Shown: positions 24,051 to 34,900 of the stretch, one piece after another
How positions within the stretch are numbered: position 1 is the first letter of the stretch
Layout of the letters: every line of letters begins with the position of its first letter
Source of the DNA: Pseudozobellia thermophila
Lineage (GTDB): Bacteria; Bacteroidota; Bacteroidia; Flavobacteriales; Flavobacteriaceae
NCBI RefSeq assembly: GCF_900141855.1
Contig: NZ_FQYU01000002.1
Coordinates: 930,001 to 994,000 of the forward strand
DNA: 64,000 bases
Direction: 5' to 3'
Translations under genes and position numbers: made by a program
The notes under the pieces: generated by a model
Told to the model about the DNA's origin: nothing
Seen by the model: the letters and a program-made list of their open reading frames with translations, nothing else
Database searches by the model: none

Positions 24051-26924
24051 TTATTCTGAAAAGATGAGTTTATAGGTCTCAATGGCATTATGCCCCAGTT
24101 CAACATTGATTTGCCTCCCCGTACCTTTCAATTCTTTCTCTTCTTTCTCTATCAAATTGGTCTTGACCAATTTTTGAAGAGGAAAGGCGAGTTCTACCGT
24201 AGGGTCCTTATCCCTGCCTTCCATTTCCACCAATCGAACAATTACGTCATCACCTTCTTCACTTTTCTTAACCGTACTTATCCTTACCATTGGATCAGAA
24301 GTGCTGAAAAAACTCAATTCTTGGGGCAACTCCGCGTCTTTGTCCCTCGCTTCTTTCCGGACGGTTCTTAACGGTTGATTGGCCGATGTGCCGAAATGAT
24401 ATGACCTACTGTCGCTCGGTCTGTGCGATACCATGGAGAACTGAAAATGATGGTCGCCGGTTTGGTGATACCAGTTCCCCTCGCCGTGGCAGCTTTTATG
24501 GGATGCCAATAAGACCCCTTGAAGAACCGGATATTCCACAGCTTCGCGTGTGGGATCTATCCAATCGGCCAAAGCTACGTCCGTGGCCATGGTAACGGCA
24601 AAATCATCGTTCTCCGATGAAATAAAATTCATAACCTCACGTGGATGAACGGTTTCGGGTTTTTGGTCATAGGTGCCTCCCCATGCCCAGCCCCTTGGGG
24701 CTTCCTTCATTTCACTCTTACCTACTTCGGCAATAGCCAAGGGAACTTCGTACTTAATTCTTGAATTGTCCATGTTTAGTGGAAGGGCAAACCTGAATTC
24801 GCGGTTATGGGTTCCGTCCCAGTCCAATAAATCAATAAAAAAGTCTATTTTCTTTTCTTGGTGATACACCCGAATCCTTTGCGCGACCTTGGTATGCTTA
24901 AATTTTGCGGACGTTCCGTATTCAGAGAATACCGGACCATCTACAATCAAACTCCAATTTGCCTCGTGGTTTCCCAGTTTATCGTAATCGGCCATATTTG
25001 GTTCGGTCATCTGGGTAAATTCACCCGCGCCATTACCATCATAGCCCAAGGTTATGACTTCGCCCCCCGAGAAACGGGTAGATTTAATTACTTCCTTGTT
25101 TAAATCCTTATCAAATAGATAGGTGAGCCCACCATTGCCAAAATGGATTTTATAAAACTCGTTGATCAAGGAATTGGGAGTAACTTCCTTTGCTACCTTA
25201 ACCTGTTTGTTTCCCTTTTTCAGGTAAAAGGTCTTATAGCCCAAGGAGGGGATATTCGGTGCAAAAAAGTGCAATTGGTCTTTATTGGTAGCGCTTACTT
25301 GTGAAGCTACCTTGTTTCCTTCAGCGTCAACAACGTAATATGATCGTGCCCCTTTGATATCTACCGTTGCCAATCCGTTTCTCACCCATGACAAATCGTT
25401 GAATACCAATACGGCATTGTCCTTTTCGGTCCGTACTTTCGACGAAATCGATCTTATTGAATTTCGCAACATCTTATTGGCCTCCGACGCCGCAAACTCC
25501 AGTTTGTCCTTAAAAATACTGTCGGTAATATGACCATTCTTTCCTCCCCAGCCATGGTCGGGGTAGATCGATTCTTCAAATGCCTTTGAAAGGCGATCCG
25601 TTGGATATTCACTAAAATCTTTGGAAAGCAAGGCATCTACGGCACTAAAGATTTCTGCGGAAGGCAAAATTCTCCCCGCTTCCCTAGAAGCGTCAATGGC
25701 TTTGTGGTGGCCCGGACCGTGGATATAAGACCAGATATTGGGCCTACTCCCTTCCAAATACTCCAATTTGGCATCGGACCTTTTGATTTCGGCAAGAAAA
25801 CCAGGTACGGTCGAGTGCCTTAATTTTGGGAACTTGGCCCCGGTTTTAGACAATATTGAATTCCACTCCTTAACAATATGTCCATAATCGACGGGCCCCG
25901 AGGCATCATTGCTCAGAACAATTGCAAAATGAGGAGGTAGATTGTGTTTTCTATAATAATCGCTCCACATCTTCACCCTGTTCTGGATCTTCACCAATGC
26001 CTCAATAGCATCTTCATCGAACAATTTGTAGAACATGGCTGCCCAACCGTAATTACCCGGTGAATAAGTAACAACTGACGAGCCATCAGGTGAATGCCAA
26101 TCGTAAAAACCTTCGCGCATACGGCTAACGAACAAATTTTCGGTACCCGATTTTGCCAATATCTGGGGAAACTGGAGCGTTCTTCCCGGAACATCGGTGT
26201 TGTAGGCCGTAATTTCCTCGATTCCGTCAAAATTCTTTTCTATCCATAGCTTGCCAAAATACATTTCACGAATGAGCTGTTCGCCCATTTGCATGCCTTC
26301 ATAGGGCTGATTGTAGGTTGCCCCCCAAGTAAAGCGACCTTCTTTGTACCTTTTTATAACCTCGTCCTTTCTTTCTGGATGCTCCTCTATGAACTCCTTT
26401 AAGTTCAAGGCCTGCTCCATACCAAAGTGGTAGGCCTTATCGGTTTCCATAATATCCAAAGCGGGTGCAATAATCTCATTGATCCGGTCATGGCGACACG
26501 CTTGTGGCGTATCCATCCAGGCAATATCTTGATGGGAAGAGGATATGATATGAAAGGTACCGTCCTTAAAGTAATCCCAATCCGATGTTACCAATGGCGT
26601 AAAGAGTTGGGTTCGGTTGTGATTTTTTCCCGAACCTTTAATTTCCATCATTTGGGGAAGTCCTATGACCGGAAGCCACACGGCCGCTTTTCCCTCTATA
26701 TGCTCTATTTTTGTTTGGCTGCCGTCTTCAAAGGTCACCTTTCGATAGGCGGCAACATTTTCCAAATCCAAATAGGCCTTGGCCAATAGGTTGTTTTCGG
26801 TAACGACATACTCGTAGGGTCGAACGTATTCTATCGCTACGACCTGCTTTTCTTGGGCCGAGAGCACAAAAGAAAAGGTGGGTGCCAAAATCAAGGACCA
26901 TAATTGTAAAAACTTTTTCATCAT
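24051..26924 (-). CDS. Exported GH38-family alpha-mannosidase-like protein C
   Basis: 957 residues (ATG 26924; the next codon is also ATG). The signal peptide is MMKKFLQLWSLILAPTFSFVLSA. Residues about 25-120 form a beta-rich N-terminal domain, then the GH38 barrel starts at FHIISSSHQDIAWM (H131, D133). The nucleophile candidate is D244 in YNTDVPGRTLQFPQI. HGPGHHKAIDASREAG, DHGWGGKNGH and CHGEGNWYHQTGDHHF are shared with proteins A and D, marking one divergent subfamily. It follows the SusD gene by 237 bp and precedes the cupin by 5 bp, linking glycan cleavage to the catabolic operon. Family activity is retaining alpha-mannosidase; actual specificity is unproven. Confidence 0.86.
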   Translation of the reverse strand: MMKKFLQLWSLILAPTFSFVLSAQEKQVVAIEYVRPYEYVVTENNLLAKAYLDLENVAAYRKVTFEDGSQTKIEHIEGKAAVWLPVIGLPQMMEIKGSGKNHNRTQLFTPLVTSDWDYFKDGTFHIISSSHQDIAWMDTPQACRHDRINEIIAPALDIMETDKAYHFGMEQALNLKEFIEEHPERKDEVIKRYKEGRFTWGATYNQPYEGMQMGEQLIREMYFGKLWIEKNFDGIEEITAYNTDVPGRTLQFPQILAKSGTENLFVSRMREGFYDWHSPDGSSVVTYSPGNYGWAAMFYKLFDEDAIEALVKIQNRVKMWSDYYRKHNLPPHFAIVLSNDASGPVDYGHIVKEWNSILSKTGAKFPKLRHSTVPGFLAEIKRSDAKLEYLEGSRPNIWSYIHGPGHHKAIDASREAGRILPSAEIFSAVDALLSKDFSEYPTDRLSKAFEESIYPDHGWGGKNGHITDSIFKDKLEFAASEANKMLRNSIRSISSKVRTEKDNAVLVFNDLSWVRNGLATVDIKGARSYYVVDAEGNKVASQVSATNKDQLHFFAPNIPSLGYKTFYLKKGNKQVKVAKEVTPNSLINEFYKIHFGNGGLTYLFDKDLNKEVIKSTRFSGGEVITLGYDGNGAGEFTQMTEPNMADYDKLGNHEANWSLIVDGPVFSEYGTSAKFKHTKVAQRIRVYHQEKKIDFFIDLLDWDGTHNREFRFALPLNMDNSRIKYEVPLAIAEVGKSEMKEAPRGWAWGGTYDQKPETVHPREVMNFISSENDDFAVTMATDVALADWIDPTREAVEYPVLQGVLLASHKSCHGEGNWYHQTGDHHFQFSMVSHRPSDSRSYHFGTSANQPLRTVRKEARDKDAELPQELSFFSTSDPMVRISTVKKSEEGDDVIVRLVEMEGRDKDPTVELAFPLQKLVKTNLIEKEEKELKGTGRQINVELGHNAIETYKLIFSE

Positions 26925-26987
26925 CGCTATTTTTTGGGTAGTTGGCCCGGGTTATAAAACCCTTATATCGCCGACCACCCGTTATTT

Positions 26988-27002
26988 ATCAATTCAATTG
27001 AT
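26988..27002. promoter_or_regulatory. Inverted repeat upstream of GH38 protein C
   Basis: ATCAATT-C-AATTGAT, a perfect 7+1+7 inverted repeat 64 bp upstream of the ATG at 26924, in the 237-bp gap after susD. It could be a regulator site, but I see no second copy in the window and it does not match the LacI-type sites. A chance AT-rich palindrome is possible. Confidence 0.25.
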
Positions 27003-27161
27003 CAAGTACTTTCTAATTACCATTACACATTTATATACCATTAAGAAAAAAGGTCCGCCTAAAGCAAAACGCAAATTGAAATAGACAAGGGCGGTCGGGG
27101 GTACCACCCCTGTCCAAGAATACACTATCGCATCGACCAATTTTTCAGGGTACAATCACCT

Positions 27162-28634
27162 TTAGTCGGCCAAATTTGGGTTGAGTATCACTTCGTTCTG
27201 GGGTATCGGAAAAAAGATATGATCGTTCTCCAGTATTTTTCCGTTGGGCAAGGTACTTCCTACCAAGTCGCCAAACGCGCTTCCGTCAAAAACCTTACCG
27301 ATTCTTCTTTGATCGAACCAGTTGAGGCCGGCTTCCGCAGGAAATTCCCAAAACCTTTGCTTCCATACTTCTTCGCGGAAGGCTTCCTTGCCAAGACCGG
27401 AAACCTCGGGCAATCCTGCCCTTGACCGAATGGCGTTCAATGCCCCGTATGCCGATGCATCTGCACCGGCCGCCTCGTTTTGGGCTTCGGCATAGGTCAA
27501 TAGCACATCGGCATATCTCATCAACGGAACATTTTTACCCGAAAGTCCGTTACCCGTTCTGTACTCTTCATAAAAATATTTATAAACCGAATTGTTAAAG
27601 CTAACCCCGTCCATTTCATTGAAAAAGAAACCTTGGTTCTGCCCCCTTAAGTCGTTGATATCATATGAATCGATAAAGTCTGGTTCGGGTTCCATCCCTC
27701 CAAAGTGCAGGGTGAGGGGACTGATGGCCTCTCCTCCTATCGGGGTGAAATAAACGGTAATCGACGATCCTACGGCCTCGTTGTTGTATTGGACCATAAA
27801 GATATGTTCTTCTTGGTTGTCATAGGCGGGATTGTTCAGCTTATTGAACCAAGTGGATGTTGCATCCGATTGGAACAAACTGTACCATCCGGCATCGATG
27901 ACCTCCTTGGCCTTGTCCCTGGCCAGTGCGTATTTGTCCGTTTGGTTCAATGGGTTACCGGCCATGGTCAAATAGACCTTGGCCAAAAGCGATTTTACCG
28001 CCCCCAAGGAGATACGTCCACTCGTATCGGTATTCGGAAGACCTGCGCTCTCGGCAAACTGTAAGTCGGGAAGAATTACGGTTTCGTAAACTTCCTGTAC
28101 ACTTGACTTTGGCAATTGGCCATCTTCAAAAGACGACGAAGGTGTAAGGTTCAACGGAACATCCCCGAAGATCTGCACCAATTGAAAGTAGTAATATGCC
28201 CTTAAAAAATGGGCTTCCCCGAGAAGGGCCTTGGCCTTCGCTTCGGTCAGTTCCGGATCGGTAATCGTCGGAATGGACGCTATGGCAACATTGGCGGCCT
28301 CTATACCTCCAAAATAGGTTCGCCAGAAGGTTTCTGCACTTGCATTGCTCGAACTGTATATCAGCGCATAGGCATCTTCCATATCGGTATCCTGTGTACC
28401 AACGGCAGGTTTCAGTGCCCCGGTACTTACTTCGAGGATGGAAAACCCCATTTTGGCATAGGCCGTTTTGTTATAAGGTGCCCTTAAAAAGGCATAAATA
28501 CCATTTACCGATTCCTGGGCATCCATCAAGGATGTCCCTACAATGGTTTTCTGAGACTTCGGCGTTTCGTCCAAGTAATCCTCACAGGAGAAGAACAGGC
28601 AACAAACTATGAATAATAAGCTATATTTTGTCAT
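27162..28634 (-). CDS. susD: SusD-like surface glycan-binding lipoprotein
   Basis: 490 residues. The lipobox is at FFSC with Cys17 followed by acidic EDYLDE, as in surface-exposed Bacteroidota lipoproteins. The SusD/RagB fold shows in the N-terminal helices (SLMDAQESVNGIYAFLRAPYN), ALLGEAHFLRAYYYFQLVQIFGDVPL, LMRYADVLLTYAEAQNEA and the C-terminal FWEFPAEAGLNWFDQRRIGK and PIPQNEVILNPNL. It binds oligosaccharide on the outer membrane and acts as a lid for the SusC channel encoded 16 bp upstream. Pairing and order (susC then susD) are standard. Confidence 0.95.
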   Translation of the reverse strand: MTKYSLLFIVCCLFFSCEDYLDETPKSQKTIVGTSLMDAQESVNGIYAFLRAPYNKTAYAKMGFSILEVSTGALKPAVGTQDTDMEDAYALIYSSSNASAETFWRTYFGGIEAANVAIASIPTITDPELTEAKAKALLGEAHFLRAYYYFQLVQIFGDVPLNLTPSSSFEDGQLPKSSVQEVYETVILPDLQFAESAGLPNTDTSGRISLGAVKSLLAKVYLTMAGNPLNQTDKYALARDKAKEVIDAGWYSLFQSDATSTWFNKLNNPAYDNQEEHIFMVQYNNEAVGSSITVYFTPIGGEAISPLTLHFGGMEPEPDFIDSYDINDLRGQNQGFFFNEMDGVSFNNSVYKYFYEEYRTGNGLSGKNVPLMRYADVLLTYAEAQNEAAGADASAYGALNAIRSRAGLPEVSGLGKEAFREEVWKQRFWEFPAEAGLNWFDQRRIGKVFDGSAFGDLVGSTLPNGKILENDHIFFPIPQNEVILNPNLAD

Positions 28635-28650
28635 GACTTTTGTTTTAAGG

Positions 28651-31600
28651 TTAGAGAGTTAGCATGAATCCCAAATTCATGGTAGTCGGTCTGGGATACC
28701 CGTTCAGTTCGATTCCTTCCGTAAACTGTCCTCCGAAAGAACTTACCTCGGGATCGTAACCGTGATAATCGGTGCTTAAAAAGAAATTCTGTAGGTTGAG
28801 ATATATTTTGGCCGACTGCAGTCCAATTTTATCCAGTACCAACTCGTCAAAATTGTAGGCCAGGCTCAAATTTTGCCCCCTTATAAAACTGCCGTCGAAT
28901 ACTTGACCCGAATCGGCCCCGTCAAACTTTCGTAGGTCTTTTCGAACCCGGGGGTACATGGTGTTCTGGTTTTCGGGGGTCCACATTTGATCAAAGAATT
29001 TTTTGTACGTATTGCCATAACCCACCCGGTCGACATTTAAGATAATCGAATGGTCAAGTATATCGTTGCCTTGGTTGATAAGTATGTCTACACTAAGGTC
29101 CCAGTTCTTGTAGGAAAAAGTATTTCCAATGTTCATGGTATAATCGGGCAGGCCGCTACCGATTATCTGCTGATCCTCAAAATTCAGTATACCATCGTCG
29201 TTCTTATCCTCCAACTTAATATCTCCGGGTATTCTTCCGTATCGGGCTGCCTGATCGACCTCATCGGTACCCCAGGTTCCCAAACGATTGTATCCCCAAA
29301 AAGAGCCTGCCGCTTCACCGACCCTGAAAATTTGCTGGTTCCACCAAATGGGAGCGGTAAAAATGTCCGCATCCTGATTGCCAAGCGATAGGATTTCGTT
29401 GTTGTTTTTGGTAAAGTTTATAGAAGTGCTCCATGAAAAATTGTTGGTTTGAACATTGAGGGTGTTCACCAACAGTTCAATACCGCTGTTACGTATGGAA
29501 CCCGCATTTGAAAGAATGGAGGAATAACCGCTAAACGAGGCCATGGGCACATTGAACAAGAGATCCTTGGTCGTTCTCTGGTAATAATCGGCCGTTATGT
29601 TTACCCTGTTGGCAATTCCCAAGTCCAATCCCACATTAAATTCCTCGGTCGTTTCCCATTTAAGGTCATTATTCCCTATTGTACCTTGGGAAGAACCGGT
29701 GACCCTTTCGTTGTTGAAGATTACCGTTTGCGCACCGGGACTCGCAATTCTTGCGTAATTACCGATAGCGTCGTTACCGGTTTCCCCATAGCTCGCCCTT
29801 AGCTTAAGATTGGTGAACGTACTAGAATTCTCCATAAAGGGTTCGTTGGAGACCCTCCAACCTAGGGCCGCTGAAGGAAAAAAGGAATATTTATTGTTTT
29901 CGCCAAATCGGGAAGAACCGTCATAGCGTCCCGTAACGGTCAGTAAATATTTGCCTTTATAACCGTAATCGACACGACCAAAATACGAGTCGATCGTATA
30001 ACGCCCGAATTCGCTGTTCACGGTAGGTTCCGCGGTGCCCTGGCCTACATTGTAATAACTGTAGAAATCGTCAAAGTCCTGGACGGTAAGGCCAAAGCCA
30101 AAAGCCTCGGTTTCCTGTCTTGTGGTACCCAAAATAACCCCGAGATTATGGTCTTCGTCGAATATCGTATTGTATCTCAAGGTATTTTCGAAGATTACCT
30201 GTTGGCTGTTCGAATTGCTCAAGGAGGCCGAATTTCTGTTGACGAAGGTATCTAACCTACGGGCTGTAAATACGTTGCCTTCTATGTTGTTGTCTTGAAC
30301 CGAATAGGAGGTCCTCAGCGTCAGATTGTTGAGAAAGTCGATCTCGGTAAAGATATTGCGCACCACCTGGCGGTTTTTGGTAAGACGGTCCAGAAGCTCA
30401 AGCCTGTCTTTTGGGGTTGCCCCGTACCAAACGTCCCAACCTCCATTGGCGGTTTTAAGGTCATCGGCATTGACGGGGGTTCCGTCGGGGTACTCCGTGG
30501 GATATATGGGCAGGTAGAACAACATGGCATAAGTAAGTCCATCGGCACCGATTCTATAGTCATCGACTATATTCGTCTCCGAATCGCTATAGGCCAGGCT
30601 GCCCCCGATCTTTAGCCAATCGTTAACCTGAAAGTCCCCATTGAAGCGCATGGTATTCTTTTTAAAAAAGGTACTGTTTAAAATACCCTCGTCATCCTGG
30701 GTTCCGGCCGAAAACGAAAAACTCGATTTCTCCCCACCTCCCCTGACATTCACAAAATACTGCTGTGAAAAAGTGGTCCGTGTCGTCTCGTCGAACCAAT
30801 CCGTGTCGTAAATGGGATTCCCAGCACGGGTACCATCGGGAGTAAAGAGTCTTGGATATTCGTTGGGATAGTTGTCCACGAAGGAACCATCGCCCGCCCC
30901 AAGGGCCCGTTGATCGGCATCGAGCCTTACCTTAAGGTCGTTCCAATATTCATCGCTGTTCAATACTTCGGGTTGATTTGCGGGCCTTCCTACCTGAAGG
31001 TTCGAAAGCACATCTACCGTAAACCTTCCCGACTTTCCTTTTTTGGTGGTAACCAAAATCACTCCATTTGCCCCTCTTGCCCCGTAGATTGCGGTAGCCG
31101 ACGCATCTTTAAGGACCGTGATAGTCTCAATATCGTTGGTGTTGATCAATTCAATATCGACCCCTATGATACCATCTACCACATATAGGGGTTCGTTATC
31201 GGCATTCAATGAGCCCTTTCCCCTAATCGTGACCTGAAAACCGCCACCCGGGCGTCCGGAACTGTTGAAAACATTCAAACCGGCCACTTTTCCCTGAAGG
31301 TTGTCAAGGGCGTTAATCGATATCCTTTCTTGGATCTTCTCGGAACCGACCGTGGCCACGGCCCCGGTTAAATCGGACTTTTTCTGAGACCCGTAGCCGA
31401 TTACGACCACCTCGTCGAGCTCCGATGCATCTTGTTGCAGAACGACGTCGATATGGGATTTCCCCTTCAACGTGATTTCTTGGGCCTTATACCCTATATA
31501 GGAAACCAACAAGACCGCATCCGAATCGGTAGGCCGTATGGAAAAATTACCGTCGAAATCGGTCTGTACCCCGTTGGCCGTACCTTTTTCAACGATGCTT

Positions 31601-31782
31601 GCCCCAGGCAAGGGGGTACCGGTTTCATCCTTAACGGTTCCCGAAACCGTACTTTGTTGCCAATATCCGACTTCAGAAACCGACGGGGATACATCTGCCC
31701 TCGCCTCATAGAGCGTACAGAAAAATGCCAAAGCGAAGAAGGCGATCGTCCCCCTTCTTAGGAGTTGTTTCTTTTTTCTCAT
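28651..31782 (-). CDS. susC: SusC-like TonB-dependent outer-membrane oligosaccharide importer
   Basis: 1043 residues: signal peptide, carboxypeptidase-regulatory-like domain at about 47-118 (VSGTVKDETGTPLPGASIVEKG), TonB-box region DEVVVIGYGSQKKSDLTGAV, a plug with IETITVLKDASATAIYGARGANGVILVTTKKG, then a 22-strand barrel ending TMNLGFMLTL. It imports oligosaccharides across the outer membrane using TonB energy and pairs with SusD. A LacI-type operator lies 117 bp upstream (31899-31912), so the importer appears to be part of the LacI regulon. The likely substrate is the glycan cut by the GH38/GH76-type enzymes. Confidence 0.96.
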   Translation of the reverse strand: MRKKKQLLRRGTIAFFALAFFCTLYEARADVSPSVSEVGYWQQSTVSGTVKDETGTPLPGASIVEKGTANGVQTDFDGNFSIRPTDSDAVLLVSYIGYKAQEITLKGKSHIDVVLQQDASELDEVVVIGYGSQKKSDLTGAVATVGSEKIQERISINALDNLQGKVAGLNVFNSSGRPGGGFQVTIRGKGSLNADNEPLYVVDGIIGVDIELINTNDIETITVLKDASATAIYGARGANGVILVTTKKGKSGRFTVDVLSNLQVGRPANQPEVLNSDEYWNDLKVRLDADQRALGAGDGSFVDNYPNEYPRLFTPDGTRAGNPIYDTDWFDETTRTTFSQQYFVNVRGGGEKSSFSFSAGTQDDEGILNSTFFKKNTMRFNGDFQVNDWLKIGGSLAYSDSETNIVDDYRIGADGLTYAMLFYLPIYPTEYPDGTPVNADDLKTANGGWDVWYGATPKDRLELLDRLTKNRQVVRNIFTEIDFLNNLTLRTSYSVQDNNIEGNVFTARRLDTFVNRNSASLSNSNSQQVIFENTLRYNTIFDEDHNLGVILGTTRQETEAFGFGLTVQDFDDFYSYYNVGQGTAEPTVNSEFGRYTIDSYFGRVDYGYKGKYLLTVTGRYDGSSRFGENNKYSFFPSAALGWRVSNEPFMENSSTFTNLKLRASYGETGNDAIGNYARIASPGAQTVIFNNERVTGSSQGTIGNNDLKWETTEEFNVGLDLGIANRVNITADYYQRTTKDLLFNVPMASFSGYSSILSNAGSIRNSGIELLVNTLNVQTNNFSWSTSINFTKNNNEILSLGNQDADIFTAPIWWNQQIFRVGEAAGSFWGYNRLGTWGTDEVDQAARYGRIPGDIKLEDKNDDGILNFEDQQIIGSGLPDYTMNIGNTFSYKNWDLSVDILINQGNDILDHSIILNVDRVGYGNTYKKFFDQMWTPENQNTMYPRVRKDLRKFDGADSGQVFDGSFIRGQNLSLAYNFDELVLDKIGLQSAKIYLNLQNFFLSTDYHGYDPEVSSFGGQFTEGIELNGYPRPTTMNLGFMLTL

Positions 31783-31898
31783 AATTCATAGTTTTAGTTA
31801 AGTTGATTATAATTAAGTGAGTGAACTACATGACCAGCTCCTTCCAACCGATTTCCACATACAATCTTCTGGTGCTGTTTTCTTCAATATTTTAATTA

Positions 31899-31912
31899 CT
31901 AAATCGATTTAT
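31899..31912. promoter_or_regulatory. Putative LacI-family operator O2
   Basis: CTAAATCGATTTAT, one mismatch from a perfect palindrome at its outer base. It lies between the stop of GH38 protein D and the susC start, 117 bp upstream of the latter, and belongs to the same family as the sites at 17114, 35636, 36711 and 36791. Confidence 0.65.
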
Positions 31913-31954
31913 TTATACACTGTTCCGAATAAAAAAATTCGGCTTTACCATTTT

Positions 31955-34900
31955 TTAATCAAGATTCAAACTAAAAGTCTCAATGGCATATTTGCCTATC
32001 TTAAGTTGAGGGGGAACCAACTGGGGAAATTCTTCGATAATATTGGTTTTTTTATACGCTTTGATATTGAAATAAGACGAAACATTAACCGTCTCCTCCT
32101 TACCTGTTAGGTTGTACATACGTGCGATGATCTCATCGGTATCCTCGGCCTTTTTTAGTGTCGTTATGATCACGTTATCCGAATCGATGGCGTAAAAGCT
32201 CGCTGTTTCGGGCAAAAATGCGTTGGTAGATGTATCGGGGTATACCACGACCTGGAGGGGTTCATTTTTCTGTTTGGCGATTTTTTGCCCCATTACGCTT
32301 GCTGCCCCATTGGATGTAAGCACACTGTGAAAGTCGTGGTTACCCGCCTGCGAGTACTCATTTCCTTCCCAATGACAGGAAGTCCTGCTCGCCAAAAGCA
32401 AGTGTTGCAAAACCGATTTATCCGAATCAGGGGCGGTGGGATTGATCCAATCTGCGGCGGATACCGAAGAACTTAAGGTTATGGCCACTTCGTCGTCGGT
32501 AGCCGATATCCAGTCGATAATCGCCCTAGGATGGACATCCTTACAGAGGGGCGTATACCGCTCCCCGGCCGTCTTGATTTCGTCCTTTCCGACGCGAACG
32601 CTTCCGAAGGGAACTTCATGGGCGATTTCGGGGTTCTCCATTTTTACGGGGAATGCGGTTCTGAATTCGCGGTACAATTCCCCCGACCAATTGCGTAGAC
32701 TGGTATCAAAATAGATTCGTTTCAACTTATGGTATAGTGTAACATCCTGCCTTACTATGGTATGCAATATCGGTTGTTCCAATCTGTACTTGGTATATAC
32801 CGGGCCATCTTCCAAAATCTTCCATTCGGGGTCGTGGGCACTTACTTGGTCAAAATCGACCATGCTCGGTTGTTGTACGTCGCCAAACTCACCCGCACCA
32901 TTACCAATGGACTGCATGGTAAACACCTCACCGACCTTAAAATGCCCCGGTAAAAAAAGATCTCTTTTAAAATCCTTGTCATACACCTGGGCTATCCCCC
33001 CTTTGGCAAAGCTTACCTTGTAGTAGGGATTCTCGTAGGATGAGGCACTTGTCTTTGGCGCCTCTTTTTTACAAGTGTCCTTTTTATCGTCAAAGACATA
33101 ATAAGTCGCGTAGCCAATAGGGGGAATATCTTCGGCGATAAATGTGATTTCGGCACTTTTCAAACTTCCATCATTGTAATATGACTCGCTGCTTGTCTGT
33201 ACGGTAACCGGGTTCTTATCGCTCCCCATTATCCCGACACGACTGACCTGACCTTTCTCAAAATCGACCTTGGTCGTAACGGGATCGGTACGCTTCCACG
33301 AAAGGCTATTGAACAACAGGACGGGTATACCCAACTTTTCCTTTTTCTTGACCCTCCGTGAGATAAAACCGAGCCCTTGGTTCAGTAGGTCTTGTCCCAT
33401 GTTACGGGCCTTCACCAAGTTTTCCTTGAACAAGTTATCGGTTATATCGCCATCGTGCCCGCCCCAACCATGGTCGGGGTATATTTTGGCCTGCCAAGCC
33501 TCATCGAGGGCCTCAAAGGGGTATTTCATCATTTTGGGGTCCAGGGTATGGGCTATGGAAAGGAATTTTTCGGCAGCGGGGAGCAATTTTGACGCCTCCC
33601 GACTAGCGGTCAGGGCATCGTGATGCCCTGGACCATGGATATATACCCAAACATTGGGCCGTTCCCCCATAATCGTATCGACGTTTATGGCATTTTTTTC
33701 GGCCAAGGGCATAAACTCGTCCATAGTCTTCAACTCCATTTTGGGCAAGAACAATTTCTTTTTGGCACCACCTTCGTACTTGAGGTCGTCAAACGAGTTC
33801 CACGTATCGATAAGGCCCGAATAATCAATAGCGGGTAGCATATCCTGGCTCGACAACAAGGGAGTTTGTATCTCTCCTCCCTTAAAGGTATCCTCCCAGT
33901 ACAAGGTCTGGTCCGCCGCGTATTTCAATTTATTGTTCATGTCCCTGGAGAGGTAGAGCAAGTCGTTGCCATAGTGCCCCGGGGAGTAGGTAAATACGGA
34001 ACTGCCATCGGGACTCGCCCAGTGAAACATACCTTTGGCATGACGGCTTATCACCATATAGTCGACCCCGGCCTTTTTTAAGATTTGTGGGGTCTGCAAT
34101 GATTTTCCGGGTACATCCACATTCCAATACACCTTTGAATCATAGCCACCAAAATTCTTTTTTACCCATTTTTTACCCAAATACAGTTGGCGTACTTGGT
34201 CTTCGGCGTCGTACATATCCTCATAGGGACAATTATAGGTAGCGCCTACGGAAATAAGGTTTCTTTTTAACAAGGTCGTCAACTGTTCCCTTGATTCGGG
34301 ATGCCTTTCGAGGTACTCGCGTAGCATGAGCCCATCTTCAATATCAAAACCATAATCGTCCCTTATGAAGGCATCTTTCAGAACAGGGGCCAACAACAGG
34401 GTATCCCTTAGGATGATACACACCTCAGGGCGGTCTACCCATGCGATATCCTGATGGCTGGAATTCATGATGGATACCAATCCGTTTTCATACTTTCTGT
34501 CAAAAAAATCATCAAAGGTTTCATTGAACTCCGGCTTGTACAGTTTCGACAAGGAAGCGAACCAACCACTGCCGCGATTATAGGTTTCGTGATGTAGCAA
34601 ATAATTGCCTACAATATCGGTCGTAGAGATCGTTCCATCGCCTTTTTCAAAAGATAGGGCCATTTCAACACCGTCATAGACCAGGGCAAAACTCTTTTTG
34701 GGCGAGGGTGTATCGAACGAGGTTTTCGAAAGGTCGCCCTGGGCCTTGAGCGATTTCACCTTGCTCCGTTTACCGTCACTTACGACATACACCTTCTTGC
34801 CATTGAAATAAGCCGGGGCGTCTACGAAAAGTACCCCATTATTTTCCTTGATGACGAAGGCCGCCTCACTTTTGACCGATTCCTTGAGCCGGGCGAGGGC